From NCBI RefSeq assembly GCF_003967515.1, contig NZ_BIFQ01000001.1, positions 2,294,001 through 2,358,000 of the forward strand: a stretch of DNA of 64,000 bases. The letters run 5' to 3'. Below are positions 8,189 through 16,788 of this stretch, piece after piece. The notes under the pieces were generated by a model. The model worked only from the letters and a program-made list of their open reading frames with translations, had not been told where the DNA came from and did not search any database. The first letter of the stretch is position 1. Every line of letters starts with the position of its first letter. The position numbers and the translations under genes are program-made. Source of the stretch: Dictyobacter aurantiacus (GTDB taxonomy: Bacteria > Chloroflexota > Ktedonobacteria > Ktedonobacterales > Ktedonobacteraceae).

Positions 8189-10690
8189 ATGTGGACCTCT
8201 ACAATGGACCTCGACCAGAAAAAGGTTCTGCTGACGCAGATTCTGGGTCGTTTTTATCCTAATATTTATTTTTCATCGTATTCACCATTACAAGTCCAAA
8301 ATTCACCACGCCAATCTCTGCCCGAGAGTAGCTGGGTGCGAGTACGCAATCGCCTTTCCGGCATCTGTGGCAGCGATCTCCATCTGCTTTATCGAGGAGG
8401 CAGCAATCAGCGGGTCGCGGCCGCTGCCAGGCCAGCTCAGAAGCAGTTCTACCCCGGCCATGAAGTGGTGGGCGAGGTGATTGAGATCGGTACTGATGTG
8501 CAGCAGGTGAACGTGGGCGACCGGGTCGCGCTGCAGTGGCGGCCCAATTGTGTGACCGCAGGTGTTCAGCCGCTGTGCGATGCCTGCTCTGGCGGCAATT
8601 ATAACCTTTGCGATCATGGTTCGTTCCTGGCTCCCCAACCCCTGGGCGGAGGATGGAGCGAGGAGATGCTGCTGCATGAGCAACAGTTGTTTCGCGTGCC
8701 CGGCGGTCTGACCGATGAGCAGGCCGTGATGCTGGAACCTGTAGCGGTGGCCCTGCACGCGGTCCTGCGCCACCTCCCTCGTCCCGGCGACCGTGTGTTG
8801 ATTATTGGCGCGGGAACGGTCGGCCTGCTGGTGCAGCAGATCGTACGCGCCCTGGTGCCACAATGCGAGGTCAGCGTGCTGGCTCGCTATACGTTCCAGG
8901 TTGAGCAGGCTACACGCCTGGGCGCGGCCCATATCATCTACCCACGCGATGCTTATGAGGGCGTACAACATGCCACCAATGCGAAGCTCTATAACGGCAT
9001 GTTCGGCAATAAGACGCTACAGGGCGGCTACGATGTGATCTATGATACTGTGGGCCAGAAGCGCGGTCTGTTCCAGCGCAATACGCTGCACCATGCCCTG
9101 CGCTGGATTCGTCCGCGCGGTACCATCGTCCTGGTTGGCTTGAGCCTGGAGCCGATGAGTATCGATCTGACACCGCTCTGGCAGCATGAGATCTCTCTGC
9201 TGGGGAGCCTGCATCACGGCACCGAATACTGGCCCGTGGGCAGTCACGACCAGACCTCAACTTTCCGCGTAGCCTGCGAACTGATGCAGCAGCGTCGTAT
9301 TACTCCTGAGCAATTGATTACCCATCATTTCGCCCTGGATAACTATCAAAATGCACTGTCAACCGCGTACAGGAAGGCGGATAGCCGGGCCATTAAGGTC
9401 GTGTTCGATTATTCGCTGCTACCTGCCTCGGTGGTCCCTAATGTACGAGCTTCGGCTCCGCGCATTCGTCGTCAATCCACCATTAACTTTATGGAAGAGT
9501 ACGATGATGCCGACGAGCAGCCAGCACGCACTTCAGGTAAACTGGGCGATCAAAAGCAGGATATCCCCTCGGCACGGCCATATACCAAAGAGCTGGCGAA
9601 ATCACCCCGCCAGGATAAAGCCGATGATGAGTTTGATGATGACGATACCGCGACCGCCATCCCGGCTATTGGCAAGCATTACACTGGTCACCTGCGTCCC
9701 TATGTGCCACAGTCTCAGATGCAGGGAACGGGGAAGCAGGCCGAACAGCAACACAATGAGTCCATCCCCATACCAGCCAATTCACAGCATCCAGGCAACC
9801 AGGAAGAGATGGAGGCGGAAACACAACGCATTCCTCAGGTGTCGCTGATACCCCATACCGAGGCTAACCTTAACCTGGACTCTGACGCGACAACGTTGAT
9901 CTCCCGCGCCTCTTTGTCTTCCTCAGAGATCGAAGATGACACACCCGATCATCCTGCTGAAGCCGATACTGATGGTACTTCCGGACATGATGATACAACA
10001 CCAGAAGTACTGCACACACCGGGAGAACCTCAAGAGCTTTCAGCAGCAGACAACACGGACCTAACCGAGCCTGAAGTAAGCGATATAGAGCATCCAGCTG
10101 CCTCGGTGCTCAATGAGGGTGAGGCCGCTCAAGACAATCAAGACAATATAGCCATCCCGGTAGATACGGTCGCCGATGAAGAGATACCCGCGGAGGTCTC
10201 CCGCTATGAAGATCAGCTTGCAATTCCTGTTGAGAAACACTATTCTGATACGGATGTCGATCCAGAGCAGGCGATCATTGAAACCGAGCAGGTGCCGAAC
10301 GCTGCCGTGCTAACGGCGGATGAGCCGGATACAGAAGTAGCCACTGAGCACGCTACAGACCCGTCGACCACTGTTGATCCTGACAACACCCGGTCCACCA
10401 CTGAGAAGGATGCACATGAACTGCCTGAAACCGAGCATGTACCTACGGTGAATGGGGAAGAGGCACCGGCTATAGCTGAAGAGCCCGGTACCATCGCACC
10501 AGATCAATCAGCCGAAATACCTGCGCCGCCTCCAGGCATCCATACCGGTGAGGCATCCGTTGAAGAACATTCCGCTGAAAACACAGCGACTATCCTTGAT
10601 GCTGATGCGTTACAACAAGTAGAAGGACGACAAACAAAACGTGTACAACAAAGGTCACGCAATCGGAAAAAGAAAGCAGGCAGTCGCTAA
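8189..10690 (+). CDS. Zinc-type alcohol dehydrogenase with a 400-residue disordered acidic tail
   Basis: An 833-residue fusion. Residues 1-415 are a medium-chain zinc dehydrogenase of the sorbitol/threonine dehydrogenase type. The catalytic zinc Cys is in SGICGSDLH and the GHE motif is in FYPGHEVVGEV. A structural-zinc Cys cluster follows (CDACSGGNYNLC), and the nucleotide loop is IIGAGTVGLL. Residues 420-833 are rich in Glu, Asp, Thr, Ala and Pro, have no predicted fold, and end in a strongly basic RSRNRKKKAGSR. The tail repeats short phrases such as AIPVE and IPVDT. The substrate is unknown. The next gene, a membrane-anchored GH3 enzyme, follows after 24 bases, so they are probably co-transcribed. 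Confidence 0.88.
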   Translation: MWTSTMDLDQKKVLLTQILGRFYPNIYFSSYSPLQVQNSPRQSLPESSWVRVRNRLSGICGSDLHLLYRGGSNQRVAAAARPAQKQFYPGHEVVGEVIEIGTDVQQVNVGDRVALQWRPNCVTAGVQPLCDACSGGNYNLCDHGSFLAPQPLGGGWSEEMLLHEQQLFRVPGGLTDEQAVMLEPVAVALHAVLRHLPRPGDRVLIIGAGTVGLLVQQIVRALVPQCEVSVLARYTFQVEQATRLGAAHIIYPRDAYEGVQHATNAKLYNGMFGNKTLQGGYDVIYDTVGQKRGLFQRNTLHHALRWIRPRGTIVLVGLSLEPMSIDLTPLWQHEISLLGSLHHGTEYWPVGSHDQTSTFRVACELMQQRRITPEQLITHHFALDNYQNALSTAYRKADSRAIKVVFDYSLLPASVVPNVRASAPRIRRQSTINFMEEYDDADEQPARTSGKLGDQKQDIPSARPYTKELAKSPRQDKADDEFDDDDTATAIPAIGKHYTGHLRPYVPQSQMQGTGKQAEQQHNESIPIPANSQHPGNQEEMEAETQRIPQVSLIPHTEANLNLDSDATTLISRASLSSSEIEDDTPDHPAEADTDGTSGHDDTTPEVLHTPGEPQELSAADNTDLTEPEVSDIEHPAASVLNEGEAAQDNQDNIAIPVDTVADEEIPAEVSRYEDQLAIPVEKHYSDTDVDPEQAIIETEQVPNAAVLTADEPDTEVATEHATDPSTTVDPDNTRSTTEKDAHELPETEHVPTVNGEEAPAIAEEPGTIAPDQSAEIPAPPPGIHTGEASVEEHSAENTATILDADALQQVEGRQTKRVQQRSRNRKKKAGSR

Positions 10691-10714
10691 GGGCGATTAA
10701 AAGGATTATAAAGA

Positions 10715-12373
10715 ATGTCTGATCATACATCGCCATTCGACTCATCGAATGGCGATACGCCACAACATAAAGGATTCAATCCTCAACCAGGGGGTGAACG
10801 TAACGCGCCAGCCTGGAATATACCTTCCCACGCGGGTATACCACCGACTCCACCGCGTTCTCCCATGCAACCACTGCACCTGCCGGCTCGCCCTGCGCCT
10901 TCCTCCGAAGGCTTATCGGCCCCGCGGCGGCCGTCACTATCCGGGGCCCCGTCATCTGCTGGCTTCTTTTCATATCAGCAGGCTCCAATGCAAGCACCTG
11001 AAAGACACGACTTGTCTGCTAATGCTGTCAACCCATTACCCCTACAGAACGCGCCCACAGGCAAACGGCGCAACGGTCGTAGGCGGATCAATCCATTGCT
11101 GGCAGTGGGACTGGTTCTGGTTGCGCTGCTGGTGATCGCCGGTGGTATTCTGGGACAACGCTTCCTGCCAGCTCATATAGCGGGCATCATAAATAGCAGC
11201 GGGGGTAATGGACAGGCTAATAGTGGAAGCTTTGTAGCACCCCCATTGAGTAGCCAGCAAATCGATAACCTGCGCCACCTGACCGATCATATGAAGGAGC
11301 AGCAGCTGGCCTATCTCTATGTCTCACGCATGTCCCTCGATGAGGAGATCGGCCAGATCATGATGGTTGAGTATTCTGAGGATTCCTACTCGCCATCATT
11401 AGATACTATGATCCATGATCTCCATGCTGGTGGCGTCATCATGTATCAACGCCAGATCAATACGCTGGAGCAGACCAAAGCAGATACCACGCATATGCAA
11501 CAGCGAGCCCTGACGCCTCTGCTAATATCCACCGATGAGGAAGGCTGGAACGTCCATCGCCTGACCAATATTTATCCTCCACGCCTCTCAGCCAAGGATA
11601 TTCACGATAGCAAGAGCACAACGGTGGCCGCCAACGAGGGAACAAAGGTTGCCCACGATCTACTCTCACTTGGCATCAATACTAATTTTGCGCCCGATGT
11701 GGATGTCTCGACGGATGATGGCTACATCGGTTGGGATGCACGCTCCTTTGGCAGCACACCAGATGATGTGATCAAATATGTCAGCCCCTACACCAAAGCC
11801 ATGCAAACGGGCGGCGTAATCGCTACCATGAAGCATTTTCCCGGCCTGGGCGGGGCCCCAAAAACAACCGATCCACACGCCGTCTTTGTAACCGTCAATC
11901 ATACGAAAGATCAGGTATATAAAATCGATCTGGCTCCCTTCCAGTACTTTATCCATGCCGATGACAAAATGGAACAACCTGGTATCATTATGTCTACCGA
12001 TGTACTGGTCCCCTCGATCGATCCGACATATATCGCCGAGCTCTCACCGACATTCATGACCCAGATCTTACGTAAAGAGATGGGTTATCAAGGGGTCGCG
12101 GTCACGGATGCGCTAACCATGCTAGGCGTGCAGGTCAATGGCCAGCACCTCGACCTGGGTACGGCTGGCGTGATGGCCCTCAAAGCTGGTAACGATCTCT
12201 TGCTTGGCGCGGGCGATCCCGCCAGCATGAGAAGTATGGTTGACGCCATCAAGACCGCACTTAACAACGGCACGCTCTCGAAGTCGCGCCTGGATGAAGC
12301 CGCGACCAGGGTCATAGCCCTCAAAATGCAGCGCCACCTGCTTCCCGACACCCCACCATCCTCCAATCCCTAA
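10715..12373 (+). CDS. Membrane-anchored GH3 glycosidase (NagZ-like)
   Basis: A 552-residue glycoside hydrolase family 3 enzyme. A proline-rich cytoplasmic N-terminus (about 1-120) is followed by one membrane helix (about 127-150), so the catalytic domain (about 190-540) is outside the membrane. NagZ-type hallmarks are MKHFPGLGG and the downstream TTDPHAVF. The predicted nucleophile is D465 in AVTDALTM. Beta-N-acetylhexosaminidase activity on peptidoglycan fragments is likely but not proven. AAGGA lies nine bases before the start. The proline-rich N-terminal extension is unusual for NagZ, which is normally a soluble enzyme of about 340 residues. Confidence 0.88.
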   Translation: MSDHTSPFDSSNGDTPQHKGFNPQPGGERNAPAWNIPSHAGIPPTPPRSPMQPLHLPARPAPSSEGLSAPRRPSLSGAPSSAGFFSYQQAPMQAPERHDLSANAVNPLPLQNAPTGKRRNGRRRINPLLAVGLVLVALLVIAGGILGQRFLPAHIAGIINSSGGNGQANSGSFVAPPLSSQQIDNLRHLTDHMKEQQLAYLYVSRMSLDEEIGQIMMVEYSEDSYSPSLDTMIHDLHAGGVIMYQRQINTLEQTKADTTHMQQRALTPLLISTDEEGWNVHRLTNIYPPRLSAKDIHDSKSTTVAANEGTKVAHDLLSLGINTNFAPDVDVSTDDGYIGWDARSFGSTPDDVIKYVSPYTKAMQTGGVIATMKHFPGLGGAPKTTDPHAVFVTVNHTKDQVYKIDLAPFQYFIHADDKMEQPGIIMSTDVLVPSIDPTYIAELSPTFMTQILRKEMGYQGVAVTDALTMLGVQVNGQHLDLGTAGVMALKAGNDLLLGAGDPASMRSMVDAIKTALNNGTLSKSRLDEAATRVIALKMQRHLLPDTPPSSNP

Positions 12374-12382
12374 AGTTTGCGC

Positions 12383-12424
12383 GCTACAAAGGGGCTCATT
12401 TACGGCAATGAACCCCTTTGTAGC
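12383..12424. terminator. Bidirectional terminator between GH3 and hspR
   Basis: A stem of GCTACAAAGGGG with CCCCTTTGTAGC (12383-12394 and 12413-12424), plus an inner TCATT/AATGA helix. The hspR stop codon (12400-12402) lies inside it, so the last hspR codons form the right arm. Confidence 0.75.
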
Positions 12425-12771
12425 CGCTCAATAATATCTTTCAGGCGGCGCGTCTCTGAGGCGTGCTGCTCACGCATCTGGACCATCGCTTGCGTCATCT
12501 CTTCCTGCATGCGCTCCATACGATCCTTCATATGCAGGATCGCTTCCACACCGGCCAGGTTAACCCCCAGGTCACGCATCAGGCTGCGGATATGGATGAC
12601 GCGCTCAATATCACGATCCGAATAGAGCCGTGGACTATGCGGGCTAGTGCCTTTACGGGCGGGTGCAATCAACCCCAGACGCTCATAGTGACGTAAGGTT
12701 TGCTCGTGCACTTCGGCCCGTTGGGCAGCAACGCTGATAATATACCAGGCACCATTACCGTCCTCAGGCAT
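12400..12771 (-). CDS. hspR: MerR-family heat-shock repressor HspR
   Basis: A 123-residue MerR-type regulator. The N-terminal helix-turn-helix and wing contain EQTLRHYERLGLIAP and SPRLYSDRDIERV. A long C-terminal coiled coil (about 80-120) dimerises the protein. In actinobacteria HspR binds HAIR operators with DnaK as co-repressor. This gene is last in grpE-dnaJ-hspR, 24 bases after dnaJ, and a HAIR-like site overlaps the operon promoter, so autoregulation is likely. A general MerR protein is the alternative, but the context is strong. Confidence 0.9.
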   Translation of the reverse strand: MPEDGNGAWYIISVAAQRAEVHEQTLRHYERLGLIAPARKGTSPHSPRLYSDRDIERVIHIRSLMRDLGVNLAGVEAILHMKDRMERMQEEMTQAMVQMREQHASETRRLKDIIERLQRGSLP

Positions 12772-12795
12772 TTCTTCTCACTCTCCTTTGTTGCT

Positions 12796-13833
12796 TTAGG
12801 AATGTGCTTCAACGCCTCGACTACGCGCCAGTTTTTCAAACAGTTCTCGCTCCTCCGATGAGAGGTGCATGGGCAACACAACCTTGACCTGAGCATAGAG
12901 GTTGCCATTCCCCTCTCCACGCAAGCGTGGCATGCCTTTACCGGTCAGGCGGAACTGCCGATCATTCTGCGTTTCCGATGGGATGGTGAGTAAGAGCTTA
13001 CGACCATCTGGCGTGGGAACCGCGACCTCGCCGCCGAGCATGGCTTTGACCAGGTCGACATTAACCGGCACGTACAGATCGTCTCCCTTACGCTCAAAAA
13101 CGCTATCGGGCTTCACGCTGATGACCAAAAAGAGGTCGCCACGCGGTCCACCACCGATGCCGGGCTGGCCCTCACCCGCCACACGGATTTTAGAGCCATT
13201 ATCAACCCCGGCCGGAATCTTTACCTGGATACGTTTGTTCCTGGGAACCTGCCCCTGTCCCGAGCAGGTTGAGCAGACCCGGTTGTTGACCTCGCCGGTT
13301 CCATGACAGGTGGGACAGATCTCGGTGGACTGGATGCTGAAGGTACGCGAACCACCCATGTAGGCTTCTTGCAGGGTCACTTCAACCGGCTGTTCGATAT
13401 TGTCGCCCGCGCGCCGACGCAGATCCTCGCGCATACCGTTGGCGCCAGAGGCACGTGCTCCGCCCATTCCGCTACGGCCGAAAAGAGCTTCAAAGAAATC
13501 CGAGAAGCCGCTGGCGCCACCACCATCGAAATCGAAGGGATTGCGCCCACCGCCACCACCATAGGTATACGTGCGGCGCGTTCCACCCGGGAAGCCAGAA
13601 CCGAACTGTTCCTGCCAGTTCGGGCCCAGTGTGTCGTAGCGCTTACGCTTATCGGCATCCGAGAGTACCTCGTAAGCCTCATTGATCTCTTTAAATCTCT
13701 CTTCAGCCTTTTTATCACCGGGGTTTACGTCAGGATGATACTTACGAGCCAGTTTACGGAAGGCTTTTTTGATGTCATCCGAGCTCGCACCTCGCGCCAC
13801 ACCCAATATTTTGTAATAATCTTTATAATCCAT
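12796..13833 (-). CDS. dnaJ: DnaJ/CbpA-type co-chaperone with half a zinc finger
   Basis: Hsp40 co-chaperone, 345 residues, which stimulates DnaK ATPase. The J domain (about 1-70) has HPD at 33-35. A Gly/Phe-rich linker covers about 78-135. Only two CxxCxGxG motifs are present (CPTCHGTG and CSTCSGQG); classical DnaJ has four, which bind two zinc ions. The C-terminal substrate-binding domains are intact. The protein is therefore between DnaJ and CbpA in design. GAGGG lies seven bases before the start. It sits between grpE and hspR in one operon. Confidence 0.93.
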   Translation of the reverse strand: MDYKDYYKILGVARGASSDDIKKAFRKLARKYHPDVNPGDKKAEERFKEINEAYEVLSDADKRKRYDTLGPNWQEQFGSGFPGGTRRTYTYGGGGGRNPFDFDGGGASGFSDFFEALFGRSGMGGARASGANGMREDLRRRAGDNIEQPVEVTLQEAYMGGSRTFSIQSTEICPTCHGTGEVNNRVCSTCSGQGQVPRNKRIQVKIPAGVDNGSKIRVAGEGQPGIGGGPRGDLFLVISVKPDSVFERKGDDLYVPVNVDLVKAMLGGEVAVPTPDGRKLLLTIPSETQNDRQFRLTGKGMPRLRGEGNGNLYAQVKVVLPMHLSSEERELFEKLARSRGVEAHS

Positions 13834-13905
13834 ATCCCAGCCCTCTTACAGAATATTGTAAACGAGGCACGATCGTACCTCCATCAACACGACCATGGGA
13901 GCTTC

Positions 13906-14466
13906 TTACTTGTTACTACCAACGCTTACTTTGACACGGGCGGGGCGCAGAGTTTCTTCACCGATGGTGTAGCCTTTACGCAACTCTTCTATGATGGTCC
14001 CATCGGGCTGATCGCTATCCTCAACCGCTTCTACGGCCTCGTGCAGGTAAGGATTGAACGACTCACCCACGGTAGGGACGGCGTTGAGCCCTTCACCTCG
14101 TAGTACTTCATTCATCTGCCACTGGAGCATGTGCAGCGTATGTTGCAACTGCGTCTTGTCCATGGTCTCTTCATACACCAGGGCTCGCTCAACGTTGTCC
14201 AACACCTCTAATAGCTTATTGAAGACCGCCTTTTTCTGATAGAGAACACGATCAGCTACCAGGCGCTCCTGGCGCTTGCGGAAGTTTTCCCAGTCGGCAC
14301 GCTCGCGCACATACTTGTTCCAGTTCTCCGCCGCCTCTTTCTTCGCCTGGGCGAGCTGGGCCTCCAGGTCAGCAATGCGCTGCTCCGCATTCTGATCTCC
14401 TCCATGATTGTTCTGTTGATCTATCTTATTCGCCTGTTCAGCGGCTCTATCCTGCTGCTCTTCCAT
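13906..14466 (-). CDS. grpE: Nucleotide exchange factor GrpE
   Basis: A 186-residue exchange factor for DnaK. An N-terminal Gln/Asn-rich stretch is followed by a long coiled coil (about 25-95) and the beta domain. Conserved features are NWNKYVRERADWENFRKRQ, then NPYLHEAVEAVE and a C-terminal RPARVKVS. It is the first gene of grpE-dnaJ-hspR and has a mapped-looking promoter 75 bases upstream. dnaK, which normally heads this operon, is absent from the window. Confidence 0.94.
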   Translation of the reverse strand: MEEQQDRAAEQANKIDQQNNHGGDQNAEQRIADLEAQLAQAKKEAAENWNKYVRERADWENFRKRQERLVADRVLYQKKAVFNKLLEVLDNVERALVYEETMDKTQLQHTLHMLQWQMNEVLRGEGLNAVPTVGESFNPYLHEAVEAVEDSDQPDGTIIEELRKGYTIGEETLRPARVKVSVGSNK

Positions 14467-14542
14467 TGCGTTTGAATCGCTCCTTACTTACTATGTTTAT
14501 CTCATTTTGACATAGGGATATAACAAGCTTTACTGCCCTTAC

Positions 14543-14572
14543 AGTATAAAACTTGAGCCACACACTGTCAAG
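14543..14572 (-). promoter_or_regulatory. grpE operon promoter overlapped by a HAIR-like HspR operator
   Basis: On the minus strand a perfect TTGACA (14566-14571), a 17-base spacer and TATACT (14543-14548). On the plus strand CTTGAGC-N7-TGTCAAG (14552-14572) matches the HAIR consensus CTTGAGT-N7-ACTCAAG at 11 of 14 arm positions. The operator covers the -35 element and most of the spacer, so a bound HspR would block polymerase. Confidence 0.8.
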
Positions 14573-14657
14573 TTTTATAACAATGTGTCTGACTCTCATG
14601 ATCATCGCCTGCGGTTGGTATGTGTTTTCGCACTTCCGGTGCTCAATGTACCCTGTA

Positions 14658-15503
14658 TTAATCATCTACCATTTCAAGCCATTCTTCGGACCAGAGGGCG
14701 CCACGGGTGAGGAGGATAGGGCCCATCAGCGTGTCCTGCTGGATATTGATGCGCTCCCATTTCCACAGTTCGAGTACGGCAATAAAGGTGACAATGATCA
14801 CCAGGCGCGAGGTTTCGTGCTCGAGGATTTCAGAGAGTTGAATGCTCGCCCGCTCTGTGAGGCGGTCGCGGATCTCGTTGATGCGTTCGCTTACACGCAC
14901 ACGGGCCGTTGGCATCAGTTCTGTTCCCCCAACGGGCTCTTTGCCTTTGAGCTCTAGCAGGCGTTGAAATGAGCGCGTGAGCATCTGTGCCTCCAGTCCC
15001 GTCAGGGTAGGCGGTGTCCAGGCCAGTTGTGCTTCGATTCCCGCCAGCAGGCTTGAGCGGCTATACGTCTGCAGACCCTGCTCTTCACGCTCCCGCAGAA
15101 TACGGGCGATGTCTTTGGCCAGCTTATATTCGGCCAGGTGCTGCTGCAGTTCATTGACCAGGGCTACACCATCGCTCTCGGCGGCCTGCTGCTCACGCGG
15201 CGCCTGTGGTAATAGACTCTGCGATTTGATGAAGAGCAAGCGCGCGGCAATCGAGATGAAAGCCGCCATATTAGCCAGCGGAAGCGCGTTCTGCTCCTCC
15301 CAGCTATGGATCTGCTCCAGATATTGATCGGTGACGGCGACCAGCGAGATGGTAGTGATCTCCATCTGCCGCTTCTCGATCAGGTGGAGCAACAGATCAA
15401 GGGGGCCCTCAAACACTGGCAGGTGGACGACGTAGCGGTCCTGGCGCTCTGGCTGTTCCCCCATCAGGACAACTGTTCCACTGGTGGCTCGCTCTGCTGA
15501 CAT
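14658..15503 (-). CDS. scpA: Segregation and condensation protein A
   Basis: The kleisin subunit of the SMC-ScpAB condensin, which organises the chromosome. It has 281 residues. The N-terminal SMC-binding part contains the family signature VFEGPLDLLLHLIEKRQMEI and the C-terminal winged-helix domain is present. GAGG lies seven bases before the ATG. The start overlaps the stop of the upstream HD-domain gene by one base (TGATG), so translation is probably coupled. The usual partner scpB is not adjacent. Confidence 0.92.
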   Translation of the reverse strand: MSAERATSGTVVLMGEQPERQDRYVVHLPVFEGPLDLLLHLIEKRQMEITTISLVAVTDQYLEQIHSWEEQNALPLANMAAFISIAARLLFIKSQSLLPQAPREQQAAESDGVALVNELQQHLAEYKLAKDIARILREREEQGLQTYSRSSLLAGIEAQLAWTPPTLTGLEAQMLTRSFQRLLELKGKEPVGGTELMPTARVRVSERINEIRDRLTERASIQLSEILEHETSRLVIIVTFIAVLELWKWERINIQQDTLMGPILLTRGALWSEEWLEMVDD

Positions 15504-16042
15504 CAGGATACCTCGTCGACCATGTGGAGCTCCGCCGCTGGTCCATGGGGATGGTGATGGGTGCGAATATAGAGGACAGCCCGCTCTGATAGACCGGCAG
15601 CCGCGGCCAGCAGCGCGCCTACCTCAGCATGATGCCAGGCATAGCTGAGCGAGCGGCGCCAGCGCGGACCCCGATCGTGCTCAATCTCTCCAGGCGGCAA
15701 GACGCTACGCCGCAGGAGTTCCGGCAGCAGGCGTTTCCCCAGCACAATCGTTGGGCGTGTCCAGAAAGGGACGCGTCCCTCGGCCTTGCCAACATCATGC
15801 AGCAAAGCGGCCGCCAGCATATCCCGCTCCTGGCACCCTCGCTCTTGCAGACCCCGGCAGACGCGCAGGCTATGCTGCTGATCCGCTACTGTCATGGTAC
15901 GAAACAGGGCCTGGGCTGACTTCGGTAGCCAGAGCTCGACCTCAGCATAGTCAGAGGCGCGCAGGGGCCGCTCAAAACCGAGCTGCTGGCGTACCTGCCG
16001 CAAACGATAGTGTATGGTTGTCATCAATGATGTGTCGTGCAT
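15503..16042 (-). CDS. HD-domain hydrolase
   Basis: A 179-residue HD-superfamily protein. The metal site is visible as an early His (QQHSLRV), the HD pair in AALLHDVGK, and later histidines in WHHAEVGALL and THHHPHG. Such proteins hydrolyse phosphate esters of nucleotides, but the substrate cannot be told. It lies 28 bases after the M50 protease gene and overlaps scpA by one base, so it is part of a four-gene run. The ribosome binding site is weak. Confidence 0.85.
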   Translation of the reverse strand: MHDTSLMTTIHYRLRQVRQQLGFERPLRASDYAEVELWLPKSAQALFRTMTVADQQHSLRVCRGLQERGCQERDMLAAALLHDVGKAEGRVPFWTRPTIVLGKRLLPELLRRSVLPPGEIEHDRGPRWRRSLSYAWHHAEVGALLAAAAGLSERAVLYIRTHHHPHGPAAELHMVDEVS

Positions 16043-16070
16043 ATCTTCAGTTTACCACTGGAGGCTCCCC

Positions 16071-16772
16071 CTAGTGGGGATAGACAAAGTACTGAACCAG
16101 TGACGCTCCCGCCGCCTGTGAAGTCAGGAACAGGGAAATATTTCGAATATCAGAGGCCAGGTTCAAAATATCAGCCATGCCCACAAACTGGCCTATAAAC
16201 GGCAGGAAAAAAAACACAATTAAAAGAATAAAGGGCCCATAAGCGGCCGAACGCGAAAACTGGACCGCCTGCTTGCTTGGTAACAGTGTATAGACGATCT
16301 GATATCCATCCAGTGGATAGAGAGGAATGATATTTAAGATGGCCAGGCCCACATTCACGGTGGCGAACGCCGTCAACAACTTCATCACAAAGTTGAGCGC
16401 GATATTGCCACCAACAACCGGGATGAGCAAACGTGTCAGGGCGGCGACAGCCAGTCCAACGATCAGGCTAAAGATAGGGCCTGCGCAGGCGACCAGCAAT
16501 ACGCCTGTATTGGCGCCCACCTTCATCTTCCAGGGATCGGGCTTGACCGGACGTCCCCAGCCCAGCCCGGCGTACGATAGAAAGGCGAGGATTATACACA
16601 GCAATGTACCAACCGGATCAATGTGCGAGCCGAGTCTCCAGCTCTTGCGCTCCAGCGTGCCCGACGAATGATCCCCCAGCCATGATGCCATCTGGGCATG
16701 AGCCCACTCATGCAAAATAATCGCTCCTAGAAAAGAGAGAATTATCATTAACGATAAAATTACGTCTATCAT
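16071..16772 (-). CDS. Site-2 protease family (M50) membrane metalloprotease
   Basis: A 233-residue multi-pass membrane protein. The zinc motif is HEWAH in the first helix (about residue 21-25). The third ligand is the Asp in IIPLYPLDGYQ. About five hydrophobic segments follow. It has the compact form without a PDZ domain, like many bacterial and archaeal M50B proteins. It would cut membrane-embedded substrates; the target is unknown. It starts 16 bases after the MBL hydrolase gene on the same strand. Confidence 0.9.
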   Translation of the reverse strand: MIDVILSLMIILSFLGAIILHEWAHAQMASWLGDHSSGTLERKSWRLGSHIDPVGTLLCIILAFLSYAGLGWGRPVKPDPWKMKVGANTGVLLVACAGPIFSLIVGLAVAALTRLLIPVVGGNIALNFVMKLLTAFATVNVGLAILNIIPLYPLDGYQIVYTLLPSKQAVQFSRSAAYGPFILLIVFFFLPFIGQFVGMADILNLASDIRNISLFLTSQAAGASLVQYFVYPH

Positions 16773-16788
16773 TCACTCACTCGTTCTT

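Noticed and set aside
9351..9848. 165-codon plus-strand frame
   Set aside because: It is a shadow in another frame of the dehydrogenase fusion gene.
13303..14103. 266-codon plus-strand frame
   Set aside because: It is antisense to dnaJ and grpE, both clearly real.
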